Source: Chlamydomonas sphaeroides
Lineage: Eukaryota; Chlorophyta; Chlorophyceae; Chlamydomonadales; Chlamydomonadaceae
DNA length: 13,765 nt
Assembly (NCBI GenBank): GCA_001662425.1
Contig: BDDC01000381.1
Span: 53,243-67,007 of the forward strand
Direction: 5' to 3'
Shown here: piece by piece, positions 9,601-13,765 of the stretch
How the letters are laid out: each line of letters begins with the position of its first letter
Position numbering within the stretch: the stretch's first letter is position 1
Notes under the pieces: generated by a model
Databases searched by the model: none
What the model was told of the DNA's origin: nothing
Seen by the model: the letters and a program-made list of their open reading frames with translations, nothing else
Translations under genes and position numbers: made by a program

Positions 9601-10909
9601 CCCGGCGCTGGCAGCGGCGGGCCGTCAAGGCAGCGTTGGCGATTGGTCGGACGCGGCGGCGGCGACGGCCGCCCACCGTGACGGCAGACGGCCCCCGGCA
9701 CCGCCGCCGCCGCCGCCGCCGCCGCCATTGCCATTTTCACCGCCGCCACCGCTGCCGCGTGGCGAGGAGCCGCCGCCGCTGCCGTCCCCGGAGCCGCCGC
9801 CGCCGCCGCCGCTGGCGACGCACCGCATGGACTCATGGCCCAGGTCGCTGCGCAAGGTGGCCCTCGCCGCCGCAGCGCCCGCGGTGCCGCCGCCGCCAGC
9901 CGCAGCAGGGCCGCCGCTGCCCAGCCTTGGCGCTGTCAGGGGCTTGAAGTCGTGCGCCGGAGCCCGTGCCGTTGCCGCCGCTGCCGCGGCCGCCGCCGCT
10001 GGGTCGCTGTCTGCCTCGGGGGCAGCGGCGCCAGGCCCCGACGCCGCGGCCAGATCCGCCACAGCGGCCAGGACGGAGGCGGTGCGGCCGGTCAGCGGCG
10101 CAGATGGGTCCGCAGGCGGCAGGGGTGCCGCCGCCGCCGCACCAGCGGCAGCCGGCGCCCCTGGCGGCAGCGGCAGCCTGCCCCAAGCTGCCCCTGAGGG
10201 CCGGGACGCTGCCGGGGGGCTACGGCCGCAGCCGCAGCAGCGCGAGCGGGAGCGGCAGGCGGCGGGGCTCAAGGCTGGCGCAGCGGTGCGGCAGGAGGAG
10301 CGCCGGGCGGAGGGCGGTCGTGAGGGCCGCTGGGGCGGGCCGCAGGAGGAGCGGTCTCCTGGGCGCAGCAGGGACCGGGGCGTGGGGTCGCCGCGGGGCG
10401 ACGGCTGTGCTCTGCGGCGCCCTGAGGAGGCGGCACAGCTGCGCAGCCGCAGCCGCAGCCGCAGCCGCAGCCCGGGCCGCCGGCCGGACGAGCGGCGCCA
10501 GCAGGAGCGACCCGGATGGCGTGACCCCGACCCGAGCCGGGACCGCGAGCGGGACCGAGATAGGACTGGGTCGAGGTACGGCGATCGCGAGCGCGATCGG
10601 GACCGCGGCGCCGAGCGGCCCCGGTATAGCGATTGGGAGCGCGACCGCGACCGCGACCGGGAACGGGAACGGGACCGGGAATGGGAACGGGAACGGGACC
10701 GCAACCGGGAACGGGACGACGAGCGCTACCGGCAGCGGGGGCAAGAGCAGGTGCAGGAGCGTTACAGGGCGGACCGGGGTGAGGGTGGCGTTGGCGCCGA
10801 CCGGCAGCGACGCGACGGCGTGGACTGGGGCCGGCTGCCGTCGCGGGAGCATGGGGTGGACGCAGACCCGCGGGGCCGGAGCCAGGGTCGAGAACGAGTC
10901 CACAACTGA
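492..10909 (+). CDS. SEN1/senataxin-family SF1B RNA/DNA helicase, 5'-truncated by window, 16 exons
   Basis: Multi-exon gene for a helicase of the Sen1/senataxin/MAA3 group. Known members unwind RNA:DNA hybrids 5' to 3' in the nucleus and act in RNA polymerase II termination, R-loop removal and RNA processing. Numbering residues from the first base of the first supported exon: barrel/stalk segment 1-110, Q motif FNDSQ about 142, Walker A GPPGTGKT 164-171, motif Ia RVLVCAQSN about 335, coiled/charged region 390-560, Walker B DEAA about 629, GDPRQLPP about 656, QYRMHP about 696, VDGFQGREAD 850-859, NVALTRARC 890-898, then about 850 disordered residues with RS and RD/RE repeats to the TGA at 10907. 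All splice phases agree. The family call rests on DDLVLLTRKP...LAVVEG and LVQHFREFTALCKL before the Q motif, which fit SEN1/MAA3 better than UPF1 or IGHMBP2. Upstream exons lie outside the window or are unrecognised in 1-491. Confidence 0.9.
579..753 (+). repeat. Diverged copy of the end of exon A inside the next intron
   Basis: The end of exon A plus donor (579-633) recurs at 699-753, again at exactly 120-bp offset. Translated in the same frame the two read EGVTTEEGGWLISMQVGA and EGVASDDGDWPVGMQLGA. In the copy the donor GT at 624-625 is CT at 744-745, so the copied junction cannot splice at that point. Similarity fades after about 760 into a purine-rich tract. Confidence 0.8.
624..1134 (+). 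other. Intron 1 (511 bp)
   Basis: GTGGGG donor, CCGCCGCAG acceptor, phase 0. It holds the diverged copy of exon A's end (699-753) and a G/A-rich tract at about 756-835 (repeats of GGGAGAG), a possible polypurine triplex-forming stretch. Nothing else is recognised. Confidence 0.75.
1135..1254 (+). CDS. Helicase exon B
   Basis: Reads AFLNPGGGGEG through WVVTTLHSLVQHFREFT, phase 0 at both ends, 40 codons. The W...TTLHSL...REFT pattern corresponds to the SEN1-family stretch just before the Q motif (W--L-SLTT--REY in relatives). Donor GTGAGG at 1255. Confidence 0.85.
1535..1771 (+). CDS. Helicase exon C: Q motif
   Basis: Begins ALCKLPRLHDPTVRFLLNPS, continuing the REFT-ALCKL helix from the previous exon. 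A Pro/Ala-rich insert follows, then LEAAFNDSQRAAILAAL and YFTLIQ. FNDSQ is the SF1B Q motif that contacts adenine. The exon ends in CAG before GTGCGG at 1772, phase 0, so that LIQ joins directly to GPPGTGKT, as expected for the family. Confidence 0.95.
1864..2505 (+). CDS. Helicase exon D: Walker A, large low-complexity insert, motif Ia
   Basis: Starts at the Walker A motif GPPGTGKTSAIM after a 92-bp intron ending TTGTAG. About 150 residues rich in Ala, Gly, Pro and Lys follow (roughly 1925-2370), where most relatives have a short link. Motif Ia RVLVCAQSNAAIDELLMRL and VVRLGRVE come next. The donor chosen is GTGCGG at 2506, phase 0; the frame stays open beyond it to 2832, so the donor is set by where similarity stops. 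Confidence 0.92.
2506..3015 (+). other. Intron 4 (510 bp)
   Basis: GTGCGG donor and GCACGGCAG acceptor, phase 0. It is pyrimidine-rich in its second half and contains the 18-bp minisatellite at 2599-2670. The first 327 bases carry no stop in the exon D frame, so intron retention would extend the protein before reaching a stop at 2830-2832. Confidence 0.75.
2599..2670 (+). repeat. 18-bp minisatellite, 4 copies
   Basis: Four head-to-tail copies of CTGCTCTGTGTCCCCAGG at 2599, 2617, 2635 and 2653. The last has one change (CTGCTTTG). Each copy ends in pyrimidines plus CCCCAG|G, resembling a 3' splice site, so the array presents four evenly spaced, frame-equivalent pseudo-acceptors inside the intron. 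Confidence 0.95.
3016..3125 (+). CDS. Helicase exon E
   Basis: Encodes GSSGPVLALHVESLAEAL followed by AGRHTG and ARSALEGQR. It continues the region after VRLGR in which SEN1 relatives have a short strand and the helix S-L--LVE. It ends in phase 2 (AG before GTGCGA at 3126), which fits the next exon's single leading base. Confidence 0.8.
3126..3454 (+). other. Intron 5 (329 bp)
   Basis: GTGCGA donor, CGCTGCAG acceptor, phase 2. Contains a perfect 20-bp tandem duplication at 3291-3330. No other feature seen. Confidence 0.7.
3291..3330 (+). repeat. 20-bp perfect tandem duplication
   Basis: CCCTGGCCCCACCCTGCTGC occurs twice head to tail at 3291-3310 and 3311-3330, within intron 5. Confidence 0.95.
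3455..3488 (+). CDS. Helicase exon F, 34-bp micro-exon
   Basis: Only 34 bases. The first completes an Arg codon split with exon E; the rest reads EVSDARREYEE, a charged helix consistent with the coiled region of SEN1-type domain 1C. Acceptor CTGCAG, donor GTGCGT at 3489, phase 0. Support comes from phase agreement and from charged helical sequence continuous with exon E and exon G. Confidence 0.7.
3745..3776 (+). repeat. Partial copy of the start of exon G inside intron 6
   Basis: CCTCGGCGGCGGTGGC at 3745 repeats the start of exon G at 3924 exactly. The following AGAGCTGAGGCGC differs from CGAGCTGGAGCGC by one substitution and small indels. It reads SAAVAELRR then TAG, against SAAVAELERRL in the exon. 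No AG acceptor precedes the copy. Confidence 0.85.
3828..3917 (+). repeat. 45-bp tandem repeat, 2 diverged copies
   Basis: Copies at 3828-3872 and 3873-3917. Both begin GCCGTATGG and carry GTATGACGTGT at the same internal place (3854 and 3899). A third CCGTATG at 3812 suggests an older partial copy. The array sits directly before the acceptor of exon G and contains the alternating T/A sequence expected around a branch site. Confidence 0.85.
3923..4093 (+). CDS. Helicase exon G: coiled/acidic linker
   Basis: Encodes TSAAVAELERRLAPP, then a Gly/Pro/Arg stretch with KRRRLRSDD and an acidic end MELESEEPE. PAAKRRRLRS resembles a monopartite nuclear localisation signal (inference). Phase 0 at both ends; donor GTGCGG at 4094 after GAG. 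Confidence 0.75.
4264..4345 (+). repeat. Duplicated acceptor plus start of exon H
   Basis: The 16 bases GCAGGGCTCGCCGGAG, an acceptor plus the first 12 exon bases, occur at 4264-4279 and again at 4330-4345, where the exon actually starts. The upstream copy would also be in phase but reaches TGA at 4298-4300 after GSPEGLATAS. Confidence 0.85.
4334..4495 (+). CDS. Helicase exon H
   Basis: Reads GSPELGPGSRPASPCR, a Gly/Ser-rich stretch, then DTLSQLAMLRLRQQQLLDRL and M. The last part looks like the helix of the SEN1 coiled insertion. Phase 0 at both ends; donor GTGGGG at 4496. The first part is low complexity and is placed only by frame. Confidence 0.7.
4496..4923 (+). other. Intron 8 (428 bp)
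   Basis: GTGGGG donor and a pyrimidine-rich tract ending CCCCCCCCAAG, an AAG acceptor. No repeats or genes seen in it. Confidence 0.65.
4924..4989 (+). CDS. Helicase exon I: charged helix
   Basis: Encodes YTERTQRRGTKELERQRKEL and RQ, a charged helix that in SEN1 relatives leads into the strand before the TLSS motif. Joined to the next exon it gives KELRQAVVLAAEVVVTTLSS, as expected. The donor must be GCGAGG at 4990 after CAG: no GT lies near, and shifting the junction does not create one. Confidence 0.8.
4990..5325 (+). other. Intron 9 (336 bp), GC-AG type
   Basis: Starts CAG|GCGAGG and ends CCCACAG, phase 0. The minisatellite 4995-5114 begins five bases after the donor. If retained, the frame reads through the repeat and meets TGA at 5284-5286. 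Confidence 0.7.
4995..5114 (+). repeat. 14/18-bp minisatellite, 8 copies
   Basis: Two 18-bp units GCCGGGTTGGGCACCAAG (4995, 5013) are followed by six 14-bp units of GCCGGGTTGCCAAG type (5031, 5045, 5059, 5073, 5087, 5101) with single-base changes. Degenerate remnants continue to about 5175. The two unit lengths differ by a 4-base GGCA insertion. Confidence 0.95.
5326..5604 (+). CDS. Helicase exon J: TLSS strand and Walker B
   Basis: Begins AVVLAAEVVVTTLSSAGGDL and ends with FDGLIIDEAAQALEPAALIP and LQLLQPGAK. IIDEAAQALEP is the SF1B motif II, where Asp-Glu coordinates Mg and activates water for ATP hydrolysis. About 40 residues rich in Ala/Gly are inserted between the two motifs. Phase 0 at both ends; donor GTGCGG at 5605. 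Confidence 0.96.
5605..6054 (+). other. Intron 10 (450 bp)
   Basis: GTGCGG donor, CTGCCCCCAG acceptor, phase 0. The central part (about 5640-6010) is less GC-rich than the exons. No repeat, RNA gene or ORF of note was seen. Confidence 0.8.
6055..6215 (+). CDS. Helicase exon K: motifs III and IV
   Basis: Reads VVLVGDPRQLPPTVLSRAAE, then SLFERLQRAGLPVALLSHQY and RMHPAISR. GDPRQLPP is motif III and HQYRMHP is motif IV of UPF1/SEN1 helicases. It ends in phase 2 (AG before GTGCGG at 6216), with the Arg codon completed by the next exon. Confidence 0.97.
6363..6541 (+). CDS. Helicase exon L: domain 2A, with alternative donors
   Basis: Continues R-FPSSFFYDNELLDGPTI, the family's F-PS--FY---L-DG stretch, to LLGPLTVLDVEGGRE. 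It then runs into a Gly/Arg/Lys-rich repeat. The first GTGAGA donor at 6542 is in phase 1 and joins to 6726 to give Gly. A second, equally in-phase donor GTGAGG lies at 6596 in the next 54-bp repeat copy and would add 18 residues. Which is used cannot be told from sequence. Confidence 0.85.
6499..6632 (+). repeat. 54-bp tandem repeat spanning the exon L donor (2.5 copies)
   Basis: Copies start at 6499, 6553 and 6607 (last partial) with CGGGCGGGAGGAGGCGGAGG and, in the first two, GGGACAGGAAGG then a GTGAG donor. The period is 18 codons. The G runs (GGGCGGG...GGGGCGGG) fit a G-quadruplex motif on the transcribed-RNA sense strand in every copy. Confidence 0.93.
6726..6791 (+). CDS. Helicase exon M
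   Basis: Two bases complete a Gly codon, then GGGGGSLRNTAEAELLADIY and I. N-x-x-E-A-E is the family's N--EA/EVEF signature at the start of the motif IVa helix. Donor GTGAGG at 6792 in phase 1, matching the next exon. Confidence 0.85.
6961..7025 (+). CDS. Helicase exon N: motif IVa strand
   Basis: Two bases complete a Thr codon, then LRLRYPDYRPTVAALTPYRA and Q. This corresponds to the RYP---I-VISPY--Q stretch of SEN1/UPF1 helicases. Acceptor CCCGTAG, donor GTGAGG at 7026, phase 0. Confidence 0.93.
7026..7750 (+). other. Intron 14 (725 bp), AT-richer interior
   Basis: Largest intron of the gene, GTGAGG donor and CCCGTTGCAG acceptor, phase 0. From about 7100 to 7560 the composition shifts clearly toward A/T, with normal GC-rich sequence on both sides. 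I found no coding frame, tRNA or terminal inverted repeat in it. It may be an old non-coding insertion. Confidence 0.75.
7751..7888 (+). CDS. Helicase exon O: up to the first half of motif V
   Basis: Encodes LTAIRNALRSAASSCGF, a short Gly-rich insert, EYEAGRLVVATVDGFQ. TVDGFQ is the first half of SF1B motif V. It must join to GREADVV at 8021 to restore the motif. The junction after CAG at 7888 leaves GCAGGT as the donor, a GC-AG intron. Confidence 0.93.
7889..8020 (+). other. Intron 15 (132 bp), GC-AG type, open and in frame
   Basis: Starts CAG|GCAGGT and ends CACCTGCAG. Length is 44 codons with no stop in the flanking frame, so retention would insert 44 residues into the middle of motif V (VDGFQ-/-GREAD). 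Removing exactly this segment restores the family consensus. No GT donor near the junction gives a matching phase. Confidence 0.85.
8021..10909 (+). CDS. Helicase last exon: motifs V-VI and long disordered tail with RS and RD/RE repeats
   Basis: Starts GREADVVIFSAVRARPTG and includes FLEDVRRMNVALTRARCSLL, motif VI with the arginine finger. The helicase fold ends near 8330 (GISGAKLEAMLG). About 850 low-complexity residues follow: Gly/Ala/Pro-rich, three 12-residue RESSRERPSQ repeats (8756-8860), a proline-rich tract (about 9688-9825), an RSRSRSRSRS run (from 10443) and RD/RE repeats to about 10770. Stop TGA 10907-10909. The frame is open throughout, but in such GC-rich DNA an unseen intron inside the tail cannot be excluded. 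Confidence 0.9.
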   Translation, partial: GREADVVIFSAVRARPTGPGPGGGGVGFLEDVRRMNVALTRARCSLLVLGHAPTLGRSPPWRALLRHAAAEGALLSAPPPPLRRALDLGPGRLAAAYGISGAKLEAMLGPLEAPEQQAGPGQAVEGAGPGGGGSGPQALQRRPSGGAAAGPGVAAAAAGGGGGNAVGAIGGGLRFGVSRARAAAQQRDGGSEVRPAPPSGAAAAGPAPPEGSGHATAAPAAGASGRDHDASRGRDGDREGGSRVRRESSRERPSQQKRESSRERPSQRKRESSRERPSQRTGGGAVGSGAERSQPGSGPGPPPELRTLPPERALAMEPWPPCSGREGEPGGGPHARTAEQRRPIPGRPMERPARESDGGGEPGRAGRGERETGRASERQQPGAPSGAVAGQPRGQSPSGREGGPAPGAREKAAPPVQRERGRPVPPLGTAGDPAGARPRVAPTAATEAAHPGFPSAKVGPLHGAQLAPRASGATAAPSAAAPHAALPARDLPRDAAAGAPLLARQSSLGAPRVRLGPAAADGSGAAVPALAAAGRQGSVGDWSDAAAATAAHRDGRRPPAPPPPPPPPPLPFSPPPPLPRGEEPPPLPSPEPPPPPPLATHRMDSWPRSLRKVALAAAAPAVPPPPAAAGPPLPSLGAVRGLKSCAGARAVAAAAAAAAAGSLSASGAAAPGPDAAARSATAARTEAVRPVSGADGSAGGRGAAAAAPAAAGAPGGSGSLPQAAPEGRDAAGGLRPQPQQRERERQAAGLKAGAAVRQEERRAEGGREGRWGGPQEERSPGRSRDRGVGSPRGDGCALRRPEEAAQLRSRSRSRSRSPGRRPDERRQQERPGWRDPDPSRDRERDRDRTGSRYGDRERDRDRGAERPRYSDWERDRDRDRERERDREWERERDRNRERDDERYRQRGQEQVQERYRADRGEGGVGADRQRRDGVDWGRLPSREHGVDADPRGRSQGRERVHN
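8756..8860 (+). repeat. 36-bp coding repeat, 3 copies (RESSRERPSQ[QR]K)
   Basis: Copies at 8756, 8792 and 8828, nearly identical (CGCGAGAGCAGCCGCGAGCG core). Encodes three copies of a Ser/Arg/Glu-rich 12-mer in the tail; the last ends in Arg-Thr. Similar in style to SR-type phosphorylatable repeats. Confidence 0.95.
9688..9825 (+). repeat. Proline-rich low-complexity tract
   Basis: CCG-codon runs encode several PPPPPP blocks separated by LPFS, LPRGEE and LPSPE. This is a typical binding surface for WW, SH3 or profilin-like domains, but no partner can be named. Confidence 0.85.
10441..10785 (+). repeat. RS and RD/RE dipeptide repeats encoded at the C-terminus
   Basis: CGC-AGC repeats give RSRSRSRSRS followed by PGRRPDERR. 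Alternating Arg with Asp or Glu follows, for example RDRERDRDRTGSRYGDRERD and WERDRDRDRERERDREWERE. Such mixed-charge repeats are known in splicing and RNA-processing factors, where they promote speckle localisation and condensation. Confidence 0.95.
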
Positions 10910-12235
10910 AGGCTGGGATCCCCAGGAAGCCGTCATTTGGGTGTGCGACACGTGGCCTTGTGGCCTTGTGGCGGGCGCAGTGTGGGCCCTTCGCATGAGC
11001 GAGCGTGAGCGTGGCAGATAGGTTGCGGGGGCGGGAGTGCGCAGCACGGGGCCGCGGCAACAGCGGACGGGGCCCCCGTGCGGTGGCAGGAGTGGCAAAG
11101 CATGCTACTGGGTGCGTGTTGCGTGTAGAGGTGCGGTGGCGCGGCGCGATGGATGTTATGGAGAGGGGAAGTACAGATGAGCAAGGGGCCGCAGCGGGCG
11201 GCAGAGCCCCCTTGGCCCCGATTATTATCTGGTGTGAATGCGCTGTGTGGCGGTAGTGAAGTGGTTTGGTTGCAGCTGGGGACGTAGCAGTCTAGGCAGA
11301 GCGGCGCAGCAGCCTGGTTGGTGCCATCTCGACGATAGCTGGGGGTGTCATGCTGCGGGCTGAAGCAGCGGTGGATGCGGACTGGGCGCTGGCGTTCCGG
11401 TTTTCGGGTAGGGTTGCTGCGGAAGCGCAGGACAGGCCTGGGGAGGGGGCCATGCAGGATGCGGGCCTGCGCACTGCGGCAGGCAGCTGGGGCGGGGGGG
11501 CCCGGGTGGCGATTAGGGAGATGCGACCCAGAACTTTTGGGGGGTGGCGACTGGCGAGCTGTCCGGGGCGCCGAGGCCGGGGCCCGCGCCGGCCGGGCCG
11601 GGGCCGGGGCCGAGGCAGCGCGCTGCAAGAGAGCAAGCCAGCGGCGGGGCCTGGCCTCCTACGGCGGCAGCTGTTGGCGGTAGCTGCTGGCGGCGAGGGC
11701 GGCCACAGCCTGCTGGCTGGCTCGCTTGGCACGTGTCGCACTGGCGGGCACGGTGCTAGATCGGGCCTGAGGCCGTGTCGCTCGGTTGCTGGCCTTCTTC
11801 GTGTGCGCAAGGGGCACCCAGACGTGTCCAGGGTAGGATACATGCCGGGGGTCTTGCGTAATCTCGTTGTTACAATGTGGGGAAAACAGAATGTCTGCAG
11901 GATGCCCCAGCGTCTTCCCAGCACACGCACGTCGCTCCAGCCGACTTCCTCGATTGCAGGGGTGTTCTGACCCCTGCTCCGCTGAGTCGGATGGGGCGGA
12001 TGGAGCCTCGCCTCCACCTCTGCACCATCACTCACCGCATCGCATCTGCAACAGCTTGCTCCGTATCCGGCATCTTGGCGTGCATGCATCCTGGCGTGTA
12101 TGCTGGCCAGCTGGCGTTGATGGGGTGCGCGCGGGCCAGCTTTCAACCAGCAGGCTTGTTTGACGTGCATGTTGGGTTGGCATGCTGGCTGGGTGGTCTT
12201 GTCACCCCTGTTGCCCCTCAGAGCATCCAGATTAG

Positions 12236-12294
12236 GGGCATCCGAGGAGGCAGGGCGTAGAGCACCCAAACGGAGGGCATCCCAGGAGGCAGGA
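12236..12294 (+). repeat. 20-bp direct repeat, 39-bp spacing
   Basis: GGGCATCCGAGGAGGCAGGG at 12236 and GGGCATCCCAGGAGGCAGGA at 12275 differ at two positions; a shorter AGCATCCAG precedes them at 12222. Non-coding as far as can be seen. Confidence 0.85.
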
Positions 12295-12309
12295 GCATAG
12301 GCGACATTT

Positions 12310-12370
12310 GGTCGAGCTAAAAATGGGTCGGCGGAGGGCGTTCGTCACCGTTGCTTCTCTTAGCTCGACC
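12310..12370. repeat. 11-bp perfect inverted repeat with 39-base loop
   Basis: GGTCGAGCTAA at 12310-12320 is the exact reverse complement of TTAGCTCGACC at 12360-12370. The arms do not extend in either direction and no flanking target-site duplication is seen. Could form a hairpin in RNA or be a small element's ends; function unknown. Confidence 0.85.
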
Positions 12371-12826
12371 TGATCTCAAGCTGTGCAGCAATGGTGACAC
12401 TACGTGACGACATCCCGACTGCCTTAGGCAGGTCTGGATTCAGGGCTCGTCAGCGCGATGGTCCGACGAAGTTTCCACCGGTCAGACGGTTTCGCTGTGT
12501 TTCACGCGTTATGACGATAGCCGACGTTGACCAGTTAGAATGTGACACCCCAAATTGATGTCACTCGATACAGCGGCGCGGCCTGTTGTGAAGCGTGGTT
12601 GACGAGCGGTGGTAGACTGCGGTTGGTACCAGGGCTCTGGTACTCATGCATCTCGGGCCGCCCCGTGCCCCAGGCGCGCTTCCCTGCTGACCGATCATAA
12701 ATTCAAGGCATCAAGAGGCTGCTACAAGCACCCGGGGGCGCGGAGGGGCCCCGGGGGCGAAGCGGCCCTGCGGCGTACCATGTACCCCGAAACCCGTCCG
12801 CCTCGTTGTCTACGACATCATACGCC

Positions 12827-12834
12827 CTTATATG
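12827..12834 (+). promoter_or_regulatory. Possible TATA-like box for the secreted-protein gene
   Basis: CTTATATG lies about 82 bases before the ATG at 12916, in a locally AT-richer stretch. This is a reasonable place for a TATA element with a short 5' UTR, but there is no other support. Confidence 0.25.
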
Positions 12835-12915
12835 TTCCACGCATACACAAGTTGCATATGTACAATCCGTCTAGGCAGTGCGTGCGAGCTATCAGGCGCA
12901 ACACCGGACAACATC

Positions 12916-12992
12916 ATGGTCGGCTCCTCGTCGATGCTGCTGCTGCTCGCGGTGGCGGCCTTCGCTGCTGCGCCTCTTGCAAGCGCGCATGG
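12916..12992 (+). CDS. Secreted protein exon 1: signal peptide
   Basis: Short first exon holding the signal peptide almost exactly, ending CAT-GG before a perfect GTAAGT donor at 12993, phase 2. The ATG at 12916 is favoured over the in-frame ATG at 12934 because it gives a complete n-region before the Leu/Ala core. Confidence 0.75.
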
Positions 12993-13765
12993 GTAAGTGA
13001 CCATCGGCGCTTCCGCTACGCGGTCGCTTGAGCATGCTGCTTGACGCTCACGTATTTGCTCTGTTTGTCAGCAATCGCTGCTATTTCATGCGTGCTGATA
13101 CATTGTCACTCGTCTGACTGCAGCGGCGGTCTGCACGCGTGGTCTTTCATGCCGACGCCGACCGCCGGTGAGGATGGATGTGTTTTAAAGTCGCCGCAAG
13201 ACATCCCAACAACTTCGCGCACGAAGCACATCACATACATAGCCATTTTACTTTTGCATGCTGGGGATGGGCAGCCAGCGCGACTGTGTGACCTCGGACA
13301 ATTGTTGACAGTTGATGCCCGCGTGCTTCCCCCACGCCTCACCCCACATCACCCTTCCTTCCTTCCCCTCCCCTGTTAACCCCTTCCCCTTCCCCTCCCC
13401 CGCAGGCAAGGAGTTTCACCGCCACATGGTCGCCTCCTGCTCCAGCTTCCGGGCGCTGAACCCCACCACCGCCAACCTGGGGGCGCTGCCGCAGTTCCCG
13501 CCCGCGCCCGCCAACATCAGCGCGGTCGGGCAGGTGGCCATCTTCTACTACCTGGATGGTGGGGCGGGGAGGTGTGAGAAGTAGCTGGGGTTGGGGGAAA
13601 AGGGTGACGGCATGGTTCGTGCCGCCTAGTCCCCACGAAGCAAGTGTACGGGACAGCAAGCATGTGGCGCAACTCCTCCGTCCTCCCCCCGCCCTTGGTC
13701 CCCGCAGGCAACTGCACGGACCGCGCCACCACCTCTGCTGACGTCAACCTCAACCTCACCCTGAA
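12916..13765 (+). CDS. Secreted glycoprotein of unknown family, 3'-truncated by window, 4 exons
   Basis: The gene starts MVGSSSMLLLLAVAAFAAAP then LASA, a classic signal peptide with likely cleavage after Ala-24. The mature part begins HGGGLHAWSFMPTPTAGKEF and continues with HRHMVASCSSFRALNP, a Pro-rich stretch and VGQVAIFYYLDGNCTDR. Exons 12916-12992, 13124-13167, 13406-13558 and 13708 onward agree in phase (2, 1, 1). Three N-glycosylation sequons are visible (NIS, NCT, NLT). The product probably goes to the extracellular matrix, cell wall or an endomembrane lumen. I do not recognise the family; about 110 codons are present. Confidence 0.75.
13124..13167 (+). CDS. Secreted protein exon 2, 44-bp micro-exon
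   Basis: One base completes Gly, then GGLHAWSFMPTPTA and the first base of the next Gly codon. Acceptor CTGACTGCAG, donor GTGAGG at 13168. It is required for phase: skipping it would put exon 3 out of frame. Confidence 0.7.
13406..13558 (+). CDS. Secreted protein exon 3
   Basis: Two bases complete Gly, then KEFHRHMVASCSSFRALNPT, a Pro-rich stretch with the NIS sequon, and VGQVAIFYYLD. Preceded by a long C/T tract ending CCCGCAG; donor GTGGGG at 13559, phase 1. Confidence 0.8.
13708..13765 (+). CDS. Secreted protein exon 4, cut by window end
   Basis: Acceptor GTCCCCGCAG. Two bases complete Gly, then NCTDRATTSADVNLNLTL, with sequons NCT and NLT. Runs off the window. Confidence 0.75.

Larger units (their letters stand above)
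10910..12915 (+). other. Intergenic stretch: helicase 3' UTR and upstream region of the next gene
   Basis: Several long open frames occur here on both strands, but none shows a recognisable motif or consistent splice structure. I found no TGTAA, the usual volvocine polyadenylation signal, on the + strand, so the end of the helicase transcript is not placed. Composition becomes less GC-rich from about 12300 onward. Confidence 0.6.

Noticed and set aside
9966..11021. Alternative + strand frame through the helicase tail rich in Ala/Thr/Gly
   Set aside because: It is the frame-shifted reading of the RD/RE repeats. The RD/RE frame continues unbroken from motif VI, so it is preferred.
11350..11970. 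206-codon open frame on the + strand after the helicase
   Set aside because: Overlaps other equally long frames and has no recognisable motif; more likely 3' UTR or intergenic.
11292..12269. 325-codon open frame on the minus strand in the intergenic region
   Set aside because: No domain, signal peptide or splice pattern, and its second half is Arg/Pro/Ala low complexity. A real short gene cannot be excluded without transcript data.

Overview
The window is nuclear DNA of a eukaryote, most likely a volvocine green alga (Chlamydomonas reinhardtii or a close relative). The reasons are very GC-rich coding sequence with G/C-ending codons, many short-to-medium introns with GTGAGG/GTGCGG donors and pyrimidine-rich CAG acceptors, long Ala/Gly/Pro/Arg low-complexity inserts, and many minisatellites in introns. 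The species assignment is inference. No bacterial, organellar, viral or transposon-coding gene was recognised.

From about 492 to 10909 on the + strand lies most of one large gene for a superfamily 1B RNA/DNA helicase of the SEN1/senataxin (plant MAA3) family. I assembled 16 exons (492-623, 1135-1254, 1535-1771, 1864-2505, 3016-3125, 3455-3488, 3923-4093, 4334-4495, 4924-4989, 5326-5604, 6055-6215, 6363-6541, 6726-6791, 6961-7025, 7751-7888, 8021-10909). Splice phase agrees at every junction. The joined frame carries, in order, the barrel/stalk segment before the helicase core, the Q motif, Walker A (GPPGTGKT), motif Ia, Walker B (DEAA), motif III (GDPRQLPP), motif IV (QYRMHP), motif V (VDGFQGREAD) and motif VI (NVALTRARC). 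About 1,816 codons are in the window and the 5' end is missing. The last exon adds about 850 residues of disordered Pro/Ala/Gly sequence ending in RS and RD/RE repeats, like the tails of RNA-processing proteins.

The introns of this gene hold most of the unusual structure. Sequence from exon edges recurs inside neighbouring introns at four places (251-523, 579-753, 3745-3955, 4264-4345). An in-frame 54-bp tandem repeat carries two equivalent donor sites. Several minisatellites (18, 45, 14/18 and 20 bp) are present. Two introns start with GC instead of GT, and one of them splits motif V and is itself open and a multiple of three.

The stretch 10910-12915 is non-coding as far as I can tell: the helicase 3' UTR and the promoter region of the next gene, with a small direct repeat and an 11-bp inverted repeat. 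From 12916 to the window end runs the 5' part of a second + strand gene, four exons so far. It encodes a secreted protein with a signal peptide and N-glycosylation sequons, of a family I do not recognise. Nothing shows a functional link between the two genes.
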